The position numbers and the translations under genes are program-made. Positions 8,641 to 17,375 of a DNA stretch of 64,000 nucleotides are shown here, piece by piece. The notes below the pieces were generated by a model, which saw only the letters and a program-made list of their open reading frames with translations, ran no database searches and was not told where the DNA came from. The first letter of the stretch is position 1, and each line of letters starts with the position of its first letter. Origin of the DNA: Pseudobutyrivibrio ruminis (GTDB lineage Bacteria > Bacillota > Clostridia > Lachnospirales > Lachnospiraceae); contig NZ_SVET01000002.1 in assembly GCF_015057245.1 (NCBI RefSeq), positions 1 through 64,000 on the forward strand. Reading direction: 5' to 3'.

Positions 8641-10227
8641 TTACTCTCCTAGCTTAACAATTACTTTTCCGTCAATCACTGCGATTGAACCGTCATTTGG
8701 ATATGTTGGCATAGCCTGAACCTCAGCACTATCAGCGTATGTGCCGTCGTCCTCAATGAGGAGGTCGTTGCCAAATCCAAGGTGCTCCTGCATGAAATAT
8801 CTTGAGCCGCCGTAAGTGATGATGTCGGTGAAGCGAGGATATTTTTCAAGCTGAACTGTCTCAAGCTGGTCTACTGGATCCACCTTTGCATTGGTGCCGT
8901 CGGAAAGATTTTCCCAACCAACGAAGACGATTTCCATATCATCGGAAAAGCCCTCTGTAGCTTTGATGTTTGCTACAAGCTCTGTGTAGTAGGCAGTGGC
9001 CTGCTCCTCTGCGATTTCTGCCTTCATGTAGGCAGCGTTATCAAGATATATATAACCCACAGTGAGAACTGCAAGTGAAAGAATCTGAATCCATGTGGCG
9101 ATTGATGTAATGCTGCGGATGACGCCTGCCTTAAACTCCTGGGCATCCAGCATCTCAATCAAAAATACTGGAAGAAGGAATACGAAAATGTTGCCGTAAA
9201 CCATAAGTGAATCTACGTGATATTCCTCACTAGTAGAAAGAAGGTAAACCACGTTCATTCCAATTGGAAGGAAAATGAGACCTACTAATGAGACGATTTT
9301 TACGGCTGCTTTGTTGGAGCTACGAACAAGCATCACTACAAGCTGGATGATAGTTACGACAACAACTAGTGCTGTGAAAGCTCTGAGATAAAGGAGCGCG
9401 TTGATGCCAGCCTGACGGAATCCAAAGAAAGCTGAAATGCTTTTGATAATCTGGTTTGGAAGAAGTGAGAGGCTATAGCCATCGTCCATTCCCTTGTAAT
9501 TAACAGCTTCGATGCCCTTGATGTGCTGAGTGATGAAGCGCATTACGCCCCAGATACCAAGTCCTGCTATGAGCTCTGCCAAATATGTGAAACCGCGTTT
9601 TGCATACTCACCGATGGAAGTGATTTCATTTTTCAAAACGCCAAGTGTAAGTGACACAAGAAATGCTGCGATTGTAACAGCAAAAAATGCCTGGTAGATA
9701 CCAAGGCTAAGTGATAAAACAACAGCGGAAAGGATGAAGTTTTTCACCGATAAAGACTTAAGCAAGATTTTTGCTGCAAGAACCGCAAGAAGGAGCGCCA
9801 GGAAGTATTCCCATGCTGTAAACATGAATGAGAAGATGCTGGTGACTACCGGATATACGGACATGATTGCGCCGATGAAAGCAGCTGCAACCTTTGACTT
9901 AATCTGGAACATATCCACAATAAGCATCGCTGCAAAACCGATGAAAATCAAAGACAAAATGCCATTGAATACAGGCACTGAGAAAAGCTTTGTGGTCATC
10001 ATCTGAATGTCGTAGATGAATCCAAGAACCCATCTACCGGATTCGTATGTGCCGCCAAGTGAAAACAGGCAGGCTGCATTGTCATGATATGAAATGCGGT
10101 TGAACAAAACATATCCATGGGCCACAAGACCAGCCACCAAAACTGAGATTAGGGCTGTGATTTGTGTGCCAGTGAAATGATTTTTGATTTTCGAAAATGC
10201 TGTCTCTATCTGAGATGTGAAATTCAT
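8641..10227 (-). CDS. GtrII-like multi-spanning membrane glycosyltransferase
   Basis: The protein has about ten predicted hydrophobic membrane segments from residue 25 onward and a short soluble C-terminal domain. The early extracytoplasmic motif YHDNAACLFSLGGTYESGR followed by WVLGFIY is typical of the GtrII glucosyltransferase family, which moves a sugar from an undecaprenyl phosphate carrier onto a polymer outside the membrane. The downstream partner that would make the lipid-linked sugar is the DPM1-like GT2 encoded just upstream at 10229-11191. A start at 10248 would overlap that gene by 20 bp. The start at 10227 (MNFTSQ) has GGAGAGG upstream and no overlap and is preferred. Confidence 0.8.
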   Translation of the reverse strand: MNFTSQIETAFSKIKNHFTGTQITALISVLVAGLVAHGYVLFNRISYHDNAACLFSLGGTYESGRWVLGFIYDIQMMTTKLFSVPVFNGILSLIFIGFAAMLIVDMFQIKSKVAAAFIGAIMSVYPVVTSIFSFMFTAWEYFLALLLAVLAAKILLKSLSVKNFILSAVVLSLSLGIYQAFFAVTIAAFLVSLTLGVLKNEITSIGEYAKRGFTYLAELIAGLGIWGVMRFITQHIKGIEAVNYKGMDDGYSLSLLPNQIIKSISAFFGFRQAGINALLYLRAFTALVVVVTIIQLVVMLVRSSNKAAVKIVSLVGLIFLPIGMNVVYLLSTSEEYHVDSLMVYGNIFVFLLPVFLIEMLDAQEFKAGVIRSITSIATWIQILSLAVLTVGYIYLDNAAYMKAEIAEEQATAYYTELVANIKATEGFSDDMEIVFVGWENLSDGTNAKVDPVDQLETVQLEKYPRFTDIITYGGSRYFMQEHLGFGNDLLIEDDGTYADSAEVQAMPTYPNDGSIAVIDGKVIVKLGE

Positions 10228-10228
10228 A

Positions 10229-11191
10229 TTATTGCAATTCCTCTCCATCTTTTGTGATTATGCTATCAACGATATAAATTGGACGATTCTTCACCTCGGC
10301 AAAAATGATTGCAAGGTACTCTGAAACAAATCCAAGAATGATGAACAATACACCAAACATAAAGCAAAGTAAAACGATGATTGTTGAGTATCCATCAGGT
10401 GCAGTGCCAAGGAAGTACTGAACGATGGAATAAATCATAAGGATGAACGCAGCCACAAGTGATATAAGGCCTGCGTAAATTCCCATCTTAAGTGGCGCAT
10501 CTGAAAAGTTGCAGATAGCATTAAGTGAAAGGGCGATGAGCGACTTAATGTTGTAGTTGCTTTCGCCGGCGATACGTGATGACGCCTCAAACTCAAGTGT
10601 TGTCTTTCTAAAGCCAACATTCTGAACATATCCACGAAGGAAGCGAACTCGCTCGCGGTAATCCTTCTTTAAAACAAGGGCAACTCTGCGGGAGATGCCG
10701 AAGAAATCTGATGAGTTGTTTTCGAACTTTGTCTTGCCTGAAAGCATATTCATGACTTTGTAGAAGCCCCAAGATGTGACGCGCTTGATAAGACCTGCGT
10801 CCTGGCGGGCTGTACGAATCATAGAAATAACATCATATCCCTCATCAAACTTGCGAGCCATATCTGCAAGAGATTCTGGTGGATGCTGCAAATCTGCATC
10901 CATGCAAACAACTGCATCGCCGGTAGAATAATCGATGCCGGCAATCATAGCAGCTTCATGGCCACGGTTGGCTGCAAAATTTACAACCTTCACATGATCA
11001 TCCTGGGCAGCAAAATCACGAAGGATATTGATGCTGTCGTCACGACTGCCATCGTTTACAAAAATGAGCTCGTAGTCCCAGCCAGTCTGAGCAAAATCAG
11101 TGGCAAGGACCTGATTGGTATGCTCATAAAACTGATGCAAACCAAGGGCCTCATTATATACTGAAACAACAATTGATAATTTCTTAGCCAT
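10229..11191 (-). CDS. GtrB/DPM1-like glycosyltransferase family 2
   Basis: This 320-residue protein has a GT-A domain with VVSVYNEALG at the N-terminus, FVNDGSRDDS, and the metal-binding stretch VCMDADLQHPPE, then RVRFLRGYVQNVGF, and ends with two membrane helices (about residues 230-255 and 265-295). This is the bactoprenol-phosphate glycosyltransferase layout, which makes undecaprenyl-phosphate-linked sugar on the cytoplasmic face. It is paired with the GtrII-like enzyme immediately downstream, forming a GtrB-GtrX type decoration system. AAAGGA precedes the ATG. Confidence 0.9.
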   Translation of the reverse strand: MAKKLSIVVSVYNEALGLHQFYEHTNQVLATDFAQTGWDYELIFVNDGSRDDSINILRDFAAQDDHVKVVNFAANRGHEAAMIAGIDYSTGDAVVCMDADLQHPPESLADMARKFDEGYDVISMIRTARQDAGLIKRVTSWGFYKVMNMLSGKTKFENNSSDFFGISRRVALVLKKDYRERVRFLRGYVQNVGFRKTTLEFEASSRIAGESNYNIKSLIALSLNAICNFSDAPLKMGIYAGLISLVAAFILMIYSIVQYFLGTAPDGYSTIIVLLCFMFGVLFIILGFVSEYLAIIFAEVKNRPIYIVDSIITKDGEELQ

Positions 11192-11206
11192 TTTGGATTA
11201 ATCCTT

Positions 11207-13159
11207 TCAGCCTTTGAATGTAGGCACTGTTTCTCTAATCTTCTGTACAACCTCTGGAGCCTCGTTGCTGTATGCAAGAGTCATGAGGCACTGAAGATTC
11301 TTTATGAATTCCTCTGAATCAAACTTGATTGGCTCTGCCACGTGAATCAGATGATTTTCTGTTTCTTTAAGACCTTCCTCGCTCATAAGCTTTTCTTCGT
11401 AAAGCTTCTCGCCTGGGCGAAGGCCGATTTCTTCGATTTCAATATCAACGTCTGGACGAAGACCTGCAAGCTCAATCATGTTGCGGGCAAGGTCCAAAAT
11501 CTTTACAGGCTCACCCATATCAAGGACGAAGATTTCGCCGCCTGATGCATTGGCGCCTGCCTTAAGTACAAGGCTGACAGCCTCTGGGATAGTCATGAAG
11601 TAGCGGATGATGTCACGGTGTGTAAGAGTGACAGGGCCGCCCTCTGCTATCTGCTTTTTGAAAAGAGGCACAACGGAACCGTTGGAACCAAGCACGTTTC
11701 CAAAACGTACTGCAACGTACTCTGTGTGGCCGCTGCCTGCTGGCACCTTTTCAGAATCTGCTGTATCGATATCAACCTGGTGAGTGATAAGTGTTGGAAG
11801 CATATCCTCGTGGTTGTTGCGAACCATGTTGTCAAAGGTCTGGATGATCATTTCGCATATACGTTTTGTAGCACCCATTACGTTTGTAGGGTTAACAGCC
11901 TTGTCTGTGCTGATAAGAACAAAACGGTCGCATCCATATTTCATGGCAGCATAAGCTGTCTTGTAAGTACCAACTGCATTGTTTTTGATTGCCTCGCAAG
12001 GGCTGTCCTCCATGAGAGGCACGTGCTTGTGAGCTGCAGCGTGGTAGCAGATGTTTGGTCTGTATGTTTCAAAAACTGACTCGATACGACGGGCGTCGCG
12101 AACCGAACCGATAAGTGTAACTAAATCAAGCTGTGGATATTTGTGCTTGAGCTCAAGCTGGATATCGTAAGCGTTGTTTTCATAAACATCAAAAATGATA
12201 AGCTGCTTTGGACCGTACTTTGCAATCTGGCGGCAAAGCTCTGAACCGATGGAACCGCCACCACCTGTAACAAGAACAACCTTTCCCTGAAGCTGAGCTG
12301 CAACATCCTCCTGGTGAAGGCTGATTGGATCACGGCCAAGGACATCCTCGATGGTGATGTTCTGAAGATTGCCAGCGCTGATGATGCCGGCCTTTTCAGC
12401 GTACATATTTGGAAGCTGCTTGATGCGGCAGTTTGTTTCCTTGCAAAGATTGATAAGGTTACGCTTTTCGCTAGGTGCAAGTGTTGCGATGGCGATGTAG
12501 ATTTCCTTTATCTCGTACTTTTCAACGGCATAAAGGATTTTGTCGCGGCCACCGATAACCTCTACTCCATCGATGTAGCGTCCCCATTTGTTAGGGTTGT
12601 CGTCGATGATGCAAACAACCTTGGCAGAACCATTTGCTCCGCCATTTACAAAATTGACGTCGCGAAGAATCATACGGCCTGCTGAGCCAGCGCCGATAAG
12701 AAGTACGTTTGTATCAGCATTGCCTGCCTCGCGGCTGTCGCGAAGAAGCAAGATAAATCGATATGAGAAACGGATAACCACGCCAAAGAAGAACTGGAAT
12801 CCGATTCCGAATACGTAGTATGAAATTGGCATTCTGTAGATGAATGCTGTGACGATAACTGCGTTTGCTATAAGTGTTACGGCTGTAGAAAGAACCAATT
12901 TCTTGAGCTCGTAGAAGCTAGCGAAACGCCAAATGCTTCGATACAAACCAAAGAGCTGGTAAATCACAACTGTAAAGATAGCGTATGGAATGATGATAAG
13001 ATAATACTTTTCAAGATAATATGGTTCGATATGAGAAAACTGACAATCGAATCTAAGCCATAGCGCAAGAAAATACGAAAGCACAACGGTTATAAAATCG
13101 TAGGCAAGTAAGAAATATGCCACCTTGTGCCAATGCTTCATTTTATTCATAATCTCCAT
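11207..13159 (-). CDS. Membrane UDP-sugar 4,6-dehydratase (FlaA1/PglF/CapD family)
   Basis: This 650-residue protein carries four N-terminal membrane helices (about residues 10-125), a linking Rossmann domain (GAGSAGRMILRDV), and a catalytic SDR domain with VTGGGGSIGSELCRQI at about residue 295 and STDKAVNPTNVMGATKR at about residue 420. The Met in place of Tyr of YxxxK is usual for the long membrane dehydratases such as PglF. They convert UDP-GlcNAc to a 4-keto-6-deoxy sugar. The 4-keto product could feed the DegT-type aminotransferase encoded at 18289-19587. It is the first gene of the leftward glycan operon. Confidence 0.9.
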   Translation of the reverse strand: MEIMNKMKHWHKVAYFLLAYDFITVVLSYFLALWLRFDCQFSHIEPYYLEKYYLIIIPYAIFTVVIYQLFGLYRSIWRFASFYELKKLVLSTAVTLIANAVIVTAFIYRMPISYYVFGIGFQFFFGVVIRFSYRFILLLRDSREAGNADTNVLLIGAGSAGRMILRDVNFVNGGANGSAKVVCIIDDNPNKWGRYIDGVEVIGGRDKILYAVEKYEIKEIYIAIATLAPSEKRNLINLCKETNCRIKQLPNMYAEKAGIISAGNLQNITIEDVLGRDPISLHQEDVAAQLQGKVVLVTGGGGSIGSELCRQIAKYGPKQLIIFDVYENNAYDIQLELKHKYPQLDLVTLIGSVRDARRIESVFETYRPNICYHAAAHKHVPLMEDSPCEAIKNNAVGTYKTAYAAMKYGCDRFVLISTDKAVNPTNVMGATKRICEMIIQTFDNMVRNNHEDMLPTLITHQVDIDTADSEKVPAGSGHTEYVAVRFGNVLGSNGSVVPLFKKQIAEGGPVTLTHRDIIRYFMTIPEAVSLVLKAGANASGGEIFVLDMGEPVKILDLARNMIELAGLRPDVDIEIEEIGLRPGEKLYEEKLMSEEGLKETENHLIHVAEPIKFDSEEFIKNLQCLMTLAYSNEAPEVVQKIRETVPTFKG

Positions 13160-13186
13160 TTAAGATTAATCCTCCAGTAAATAAAA

Positions 13187-13224
13187 AATACGATATCTGG
13201 GCTCTAAGCCCATGATATCGTATT
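13187..13224 (-). terminator. Terminator downstream of the 13263-14015 gene
   Basis: AATACGATATC (13187-13197) pairs with GATATCGTATT (13214-13224), with an inner GGGCT/AGCCC stem. On the reverse strand it is followed by a T-rich run. It isolates the glycan operon from the gene upstream. Confidence 0.85.
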
Positions 13225-13262
13225 ATAACATAAATCGAATTTAATAATATAGGTAATGACTA

Positions 13263-14015
13263 TTATTTCAAACCAGTTACTTCGTATTCCTGAGTCACAG
13301 GATCTGGAATCATTCCGTAGTTCTGTGCACAGTATGTCTGAAGGTCCTTACCAAAGTTTGGACCGTATGTAACTGTAATCTTATCTCCATTTGAAAGACC
13401 AGATGATGTATCTGCACGGAATGTGATTCCTTCGTAAATATCATCATCGGATGTGATTTCAAGCTCTACAACACCCTCTCCATCGTTTCCTGAGAATGTA
13501 ACCTTTAGGTCGTCGAAAGGATTGAATGTAACAACATCTGCAAGGCCAACTACTGAAAGCTCCTGAGCATCTGCCTCAAGCTTGATGCCGTAGTGCTCTG
13601 CGATGTAGTCCTCATCGATGCTCCATGAAAGCACAACCTCATCACCGTTTGAAAGGTCTGTAGATGTGTTGAGCTCGTATGTGATACGTGACTGCAAATC
13701 AAGATCTGCAAATAAGCCTTCCTTAAAGATATCCTGTGTGTCTGTAAGGCCAAGCTTGTCAGCCTCGCGCTGAATCTTTGAATCAAGCTTTGCATTCTGT
13801 GAGAAATCATACAAGAACTCATCATTATCAAATGTGACTGTAGCTGTTCCCATTGAATCGTAACCTGTAAATTCAACTGTAACATAGTCGTTGATATTCA
13901 TCTTCTTTGGAGCGTTGAGGAAATAGAATACACCACCTGCAACTGCTGCAATTACAACTAATATCGCAATTATAATAAATTTCTTACTTCCCTTTTTCTG
14001 TTCATTTTCTGCCAT
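13263..14015 (-). CDS. Membrane-anchored protein with two beta-rich repeats, unknown function
   Basis: From the ATG at 14015 (perfect AAGGAGGT upstream) the protein has about 250 residues: a charged N-terminus (EQKKGSKK), one membrane helix (about residues 12-33), then an extracytoplasmic part built of two related modules of about 100 residues. Each starts with a stretch like VTVEFTGYDSMGTATV or LKVTFSGNDGEGVVEL, contains L-SNGD (DLSNGDEV, GLSNGDKI), and ends VVGL or EVTGL. Similar modules occur in Firmicute membrane-anchored or zinc-ribbon-tailed proteins of unknown role. It stands alone between two transcription units. Confidence 0.7.
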   Translation of the reverse strand: MAENEQKKGSKKFIIIAILVVIAAVAGGVFYFLNAPKKMNINDYVTVEFTGYDSMGTATVTFDNDEFLYDFSQNAKLDSKIQREADKLGLTDTQDIFKEGLFADLDLQSRITYELNTSTDLSNGDEVVLSWSIDEDYIAEHYGIKLEADAQELSVVGLADVVTFNPFDDLKVTFSGNDGEGVVELEITSDDDIYEGITFRADTSSGLSNGDKITVTYGPNFGKDLQTYCAQNYGMIPDPVTQEYEVTGLK

Positions 14016-14121
14016 AATAAACCTCCTTAAATTTGGTTTTAGCACTTCAAGAATGATACTACAAATCCACGGGTGAATGCAAACTTATTATGTGGGCTTT
14101 AGAAAGTTTTAGAATTGGATT

Positions 14122-14622
14122 TTAGTGCTGGTGCTCGCTGCCAGGCATTGGGCGGCGCTTTGCTGTGAGCTCCTCCACGTCAATTCGCATAACCGTTACA
14201 ATAGAAACCATTCGCTCGTCAAACTGGAAATCATCCTTGCCAGTTTGTGTCTTCATGAGGGCTACCAGGGCATCAATTTTTTCCTGTGGGTCTTCTACTA
14301 TTTTCACCTTGCCAAAGCCCATGGCACATTCGTAAACCATGCCATACTGACAAGCCATGCGCCCCTCGAATGGAGCTACATTGCACTCCATTGTGAAGCA
14401 GCAGTTTGGGTTCTTCCTAATTATATCCAGCTTGCGGCCTTCGTGAGCACCGTGAAGATAGATGATGTAATGGCCATCTGCCGGGTCCTTCACCACTCCA
14501 TAGTTGAGTGGTACCACGTATGGCATGCCGTCATCCACCAGCCCCAGGTGAAGGTACTGGCTTGTGTTTAGGATTGCGTCTATTTCTGCTGGATCTGTGA
14601 TTTCTCTTTCTCTACGTCTCAT
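14122..14622 (-). CDS. Pyridoxamine 5'-phosphate oxidase-like flavoprotein (NimA family)
   Basis: This 166-residue protein starts MRRREREITDPAEID and contains TSQYLHLGLVDDGMPYVVPL, YLHGAHEGRKLDI and CCFTMEC, the signature of the split-barrel NimA-like family. These bind FMN and reduce small electrophiles, with some members giving nitroimidazole resistance. Resistance is not implied here. It is a single gene lying directly beside the 53-bp repeat array, which occupies its upstream region from 14731 onward. Confidence 0.88.
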   Translation of the reverse strand: MRRREREITDPAEIDAILNTSQYLHLGLVDDGMPYVVPLNYGVVKDPADGHYIIYLHGAHEGRKLDIIRKNPNCCFTMECNVAPFEGRMACQYGMVYECAMGFGKVKIVEDPQEKIDALVALMKTQTGKDDFQFDERMVSIVTVMRIDVEELTAKRRPMPGSEHQH

Positions 14623-14730
14623 TGTGGGTCTCCTTTTTGTGTTTTTTGGTTGGTACGTTGGCTAGTTTTTTGGTTTGAATCTTGCGGGTGTTGGTTTTGG
14701 GTCTTAGTTTGGGGGCTTTTTCCCGGGATT

Positions 14731-15139
14731 TGTATGGGAATTAGGTGTTTTTGAATGATTCCCATACAGGTAGTTTTTGAAAATGTATGGGTTTGGGATA
14801 GTTTAGGTCATTTCCCATACAGCTTGTTTTTGGAAGTGTATGGGTTTTGGGCTGTTTAGTGCATTTCCCATACAGTCAATTTTTTTCATTGTATGGGTTT
14901 TGTAGTTTTTGAGCTATTTCCCATACACTTAGAAAAATTAGGTGTATGGGTTTTGAACAGTTTTAGTCGATTCCCATACAGTTCTAAAATCTAGGTGTAT
15001 GGGTTTTCAGTAATTTGAGTTCATTCCCATACAGTTTGAAAATCTAGGTGTATGGGTTTTCAGTAATTTGAGTCCATTCCCATACACTTTGAAAATCTAG
15101 GTGTATGGGTTTTCAGTAATTTTAGCTGTTTCCCATACA
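14731..15139. repeat. Tandem array of eight 53-bp units of alternating inverted octamers
   Basis: TGTATGGG occurs at 14731, 14784, 14837, 14890, 14943, 14996, 15049 and 15102. Its reverse complement CCCATACA occurs at 14761, 14814, 14867, 14920, 14973, 15026, 15079 and 15132. Both series step by exactly 53 bp. Each unit is octamer, 22 bp, complementary octamer, 15 bp. The octamers are invariant while the spacers diverge, strongly in the left units and little in the right three, so the array probably grew at the right end or is being homogenised there. It ends 2 bp before the stop codon of the 15142-15963 gene and fills the region upstream of the Nim-like gene. It is not a CRISPR: spacers are related and no cas gene is present. 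Function unknown. The rest of 14623-14730 is T/G-rich with nothing recognisable. Confidence 0.95.
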
Positions 15140-15141
15140 TA

Positions 15142-15963
15142 TTATTCATTATTTGATAATTCAGAAGAGCTTTCTACCGGCTTAATCATGAGATTATCAG
15201 CTATCGCAGACTTCTTTGAAAACTTCAATGTAGTGTAACCAATAATGCTAAAAGCTACCGCCCCAACTAGATTAACTAGCAAGTCCTTCATGGTGTCTAT
15301 GATGCCTATGTCGAGATAGCCACCAAGTACTGTGTAGGATTGGCCATCGGCTGTGTTGATTACTGTATCTGTGATGTTATTAATGACAAATGGCATGCCG
15401 CTGTCGTTTGGATCAAGTGTGACTGAGCCGATGGTCTGGACGACGAAGTCCTTTTGCATATCAACATAGAAAAGCTGATCCATGGCGAACTCAAAGAATT
15501 CCCAGATTACACCTACAGTCATAGAGAAGCAAAAGGCGACAAGCGTCAAATAGAATGGAGACAGATTGAAGTGCTTACTACCTCGGTTCAGCAAATAAAT
15601 CAAGGAGAATCCTATAGCAGCACACAGGAATCCATTCATTGTATGAAGCATTGTGTCCCAGCCAGGAATGATTACATAATAGTGATTCACTTCACCAAGG
15701 ATTTCTGCAGCGTAGATAAAGCCAAAGATGATAGCCTGGAACACAGCAGGAAATTCAATCTTCATCTGCTTCTGCAGCACTGCTGGCATCAAAAACAGAA
15801 GTAATGACAAGATACAGATTGCAGCGCTTTCATAGTTCTGTGTGATGATGCATCTGATGAGAGTAAGTATAACCAGCCCACGTAAAATCAAATAAAAGAT
15901 GAAAGTTCGCTTATTCTTTTTATAGCTATCCACTAGGGAATTCTTATAATCGATTATCTTCAT
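15142..15963 (-). CDS. YjdF/DUF2238-like integral membrane protein
   Basis: This 273-residue protein has about seven hydrophobic helices. The conserved signature is WDTMLHTMNGFLCAAIG near residue 100, followed by VGVIWEFFEFAMDQ and IIDTMKDLLVNLVGA, as in the YjdF (DUF2238) family. Function in that family is unknown. An insertion of about 40 residues between the last two motifs (LDPNDSGMPFVINN to YTVLGGYL) is larger than in typical members. AAGGAG lies upstream of the ATG. The stop codon immediately borders the 53-bp repeat array. Confidence 0.65.
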   Translation of the reverse strand: MKIIDYKNSLVDSYKKNKRTFIFYLILRGLVILTLIRCIITQNYESAAICILSLLLFLMPAVLQKQMKIEFPAVFQAIIFGFIYAAEILGEVNHYYVIIPGWDTMLHTMNGFLCAAIGFSLIYLLNRGSKHFNLSPFYLTLVAFCFSMTVGVIWEFFEFAMDQLFYVDMQKDFVVQTIGSVTLDPNDSGMPFVINNITDTVINTADGQSYTVLGGYLDIGIIDTMKDLLVNLVGAVAFSIIGYTTLKFSKKSAIADNLMIKPVESSSELSNNE

Positions 15964-16023
15964 GCTGCCGCCTTTCTCCTTGTTTATATATTAAAGTAAG
16001 GATAGCAAACTGGGTGGGCAATA

Positions 16024-16635
16024 TCAATCGAAGAAATCATCTCCCAATCCCATAATCCTAGAAAGTATTTCTATGTTCTTCTCACTTTTCCCTTCGATAA
16101 AACGAATGTCTTCTTCCGCCATTTGATACATTATTGAAGCCGGGCGAATCTGTACTTCCAAATCCTCATAATGCTCTTTCCAAGGTCTTGACATCACCTC
16201 ATATAAAGCTTCAATATGAAAATCAGTTCCGTTTTCTAATTCAACTCCAAATCTTAAATCATTGTTCCTGATGGCATTTTTTAATTCTTTAATTTCTTTC
16301 TTTGTAAAGCCCTTTTTCCTTAAGATTTCGCTATTTATTGTATAACCCCCTTTTGTATTATCAGCTCTTATTAAATCGAGAACAACATCCCAGAACAATA
16401 ATACTTCCCTTATTGTATTCTGTATTAGATGCTTAGAATTCCATTCCTTTTTCTTTATATACTCATCCCAAGTTGGCATTTCAATAGCCACATAATCATA
16501 CCTATGAATTCTGTAATAAAGAACTTTTTTATCTTTAGAATTAAGCAATGAGTAGAAGCTTTCCATCTCAGATTCTACATTGATTTGATCATACAACTCT
16601 TCCGCATCACCATCATAGTTTTCAATATATTTCAT
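16024..16635 (-). CDS. Unknown protein, second gene of a two-gene accessory unit
   Basis: This is a 203-residue soluble protein, acidic at the N-terminus and C-terminus, with no membrane segment and no motif I recognise. Visible features are MPTWDEYIKKKEWN near residue 53 and a basic helix KKGFTKKEIKELKNAIRN near residue 110 that could be part of a helical DNA- or protein-binding unit. It starts 27 bp after the stop of the 195-residue gene and lacks a clear ribosome site, so it is probably coupled to it. AT content is clearly higher than in the flanking glycan and transport genes, suggesting acquisition. Confidence 0.6.
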   Translation of the reverse strand: MKYIENYDGDAEELYDQINVESEMESFYSLLNSKDKKVLYYRIHRYDYVAIEMPTWDEYIKKKEWNSKHLIQNTIREVLLFWDVVLDLIRADNTKGGYTINSEILRKKGFTKKEIKELKNAIRNNDLRFGVELENGTDFHIEALYEVMSRPWKEHYEDLEVQIRPASIMYQMAEEDIRFIEGKSEKNIEILSRIMGLGDDFFD

Positions 16636-16662
16636 ATAAATTACATCAGCAATTTTTAGTAT

Positions 16663-17250
16663 TTATTTTGCATTCTCAAATTCTTGATATTCATCGGTTT
16701 CGCCATATGAAACATCTTCCCAAAATCTCCTTTCTATTTCATTTTTTAATACTTTTTCATACTGATATTTTGCTTTCGCCATAAGAAATTCTCTAAGTGC
16801 TGCATCTGATGATTCCGCACTAACAAATATCATGTCATCCGCTTTTGTATTGAACGAATCAAAATCATAATCCCAATCGTGTAGTTTCAAATCATATTTT
16901 TCCGCTATCATAAAGCTCTTATTTTTAGGATAATATCGTTCATGTTTTTCTCTAAAGTGTGATACTCCTTTATAGGTTGCTTTTTTCTGTAGACGTGGAT
17001 ATCCTTCTCTCCTATACGCTTCATCCGCCATTGCAAACCTCACTTCATCAATTGTGTTTGAAATACTAATTCCTTTTATTGCTTTAAAATATTTTCTGTC
17101 ATAATAGTTTATGTCCTTAATCTTCAATCCATTTTTATTGAGTGTTTCAATAACCATATCCTTGATATAATTGTTGCGTTTTTCTTCCTCAACACATTTC
17201 TCAATAATTTGTACGGCTAAATAAATTGTGTCTTTATATTTTTTCTCCAT
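16663..17250 (-). CDS. Unknown protein, first gene of a two-gene accessory unit
   Basis: This 195-residue soluble protein has AAAGGAGG upstream of its ATG. It is rich in aromatic and charged residues (YRREGYPRLQKKATYKGV, FREKHERYYPKNKS) and has a helical basic C-terminal third. No family is recognised. It forms a two-gene unit with 16024-16635. Its promoter region runs into the left edge of the GTTAAGTG/CACTTAAC array, so the array may be its regulatory region or a neighbour by chance. Confidence 0.6.
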   Translation of the reverse strand: MEKKYKDTIYLAVQIIEKCVEEEKRNNYIKDMVIETLNKNGLKIKDINYYDRKYFKAIKGISISNTIDEVRFAMADEAYRREGYPRLQKKATYKGVSHFREKHERYYPKNKSFMIAEKYDLKLHDWDYDFDSFNTKADDMIFVSAESSDAALREFLMAKAKYQYEKVLKNEIERRFWEDVSYGETDEYQEFENAK

Positions 17251-17375
17251 TTAAAGCCTCCTTTCATTCTTGCAACGAATATACTATGTATTAACGCCAA
17301 AAACTTGTTTTTATTAATTATTTTTTTGGAAATCTAAAAGAAACGATGTCAAAGAAGGCTAAACAATCACCTGCG

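Noticed and set aside
11207..13159. CapE of the FucNAc pathway
   Set aside because: CapE is a short soluble dehydratase; this is the long membrane form, and it is separated from capF by many genes.
14731..15139. CRISPR array
   Set aside because: The conserved parts are two complementary octamers per unit, the intervening sequences are related to each other, and no cas gene is present.
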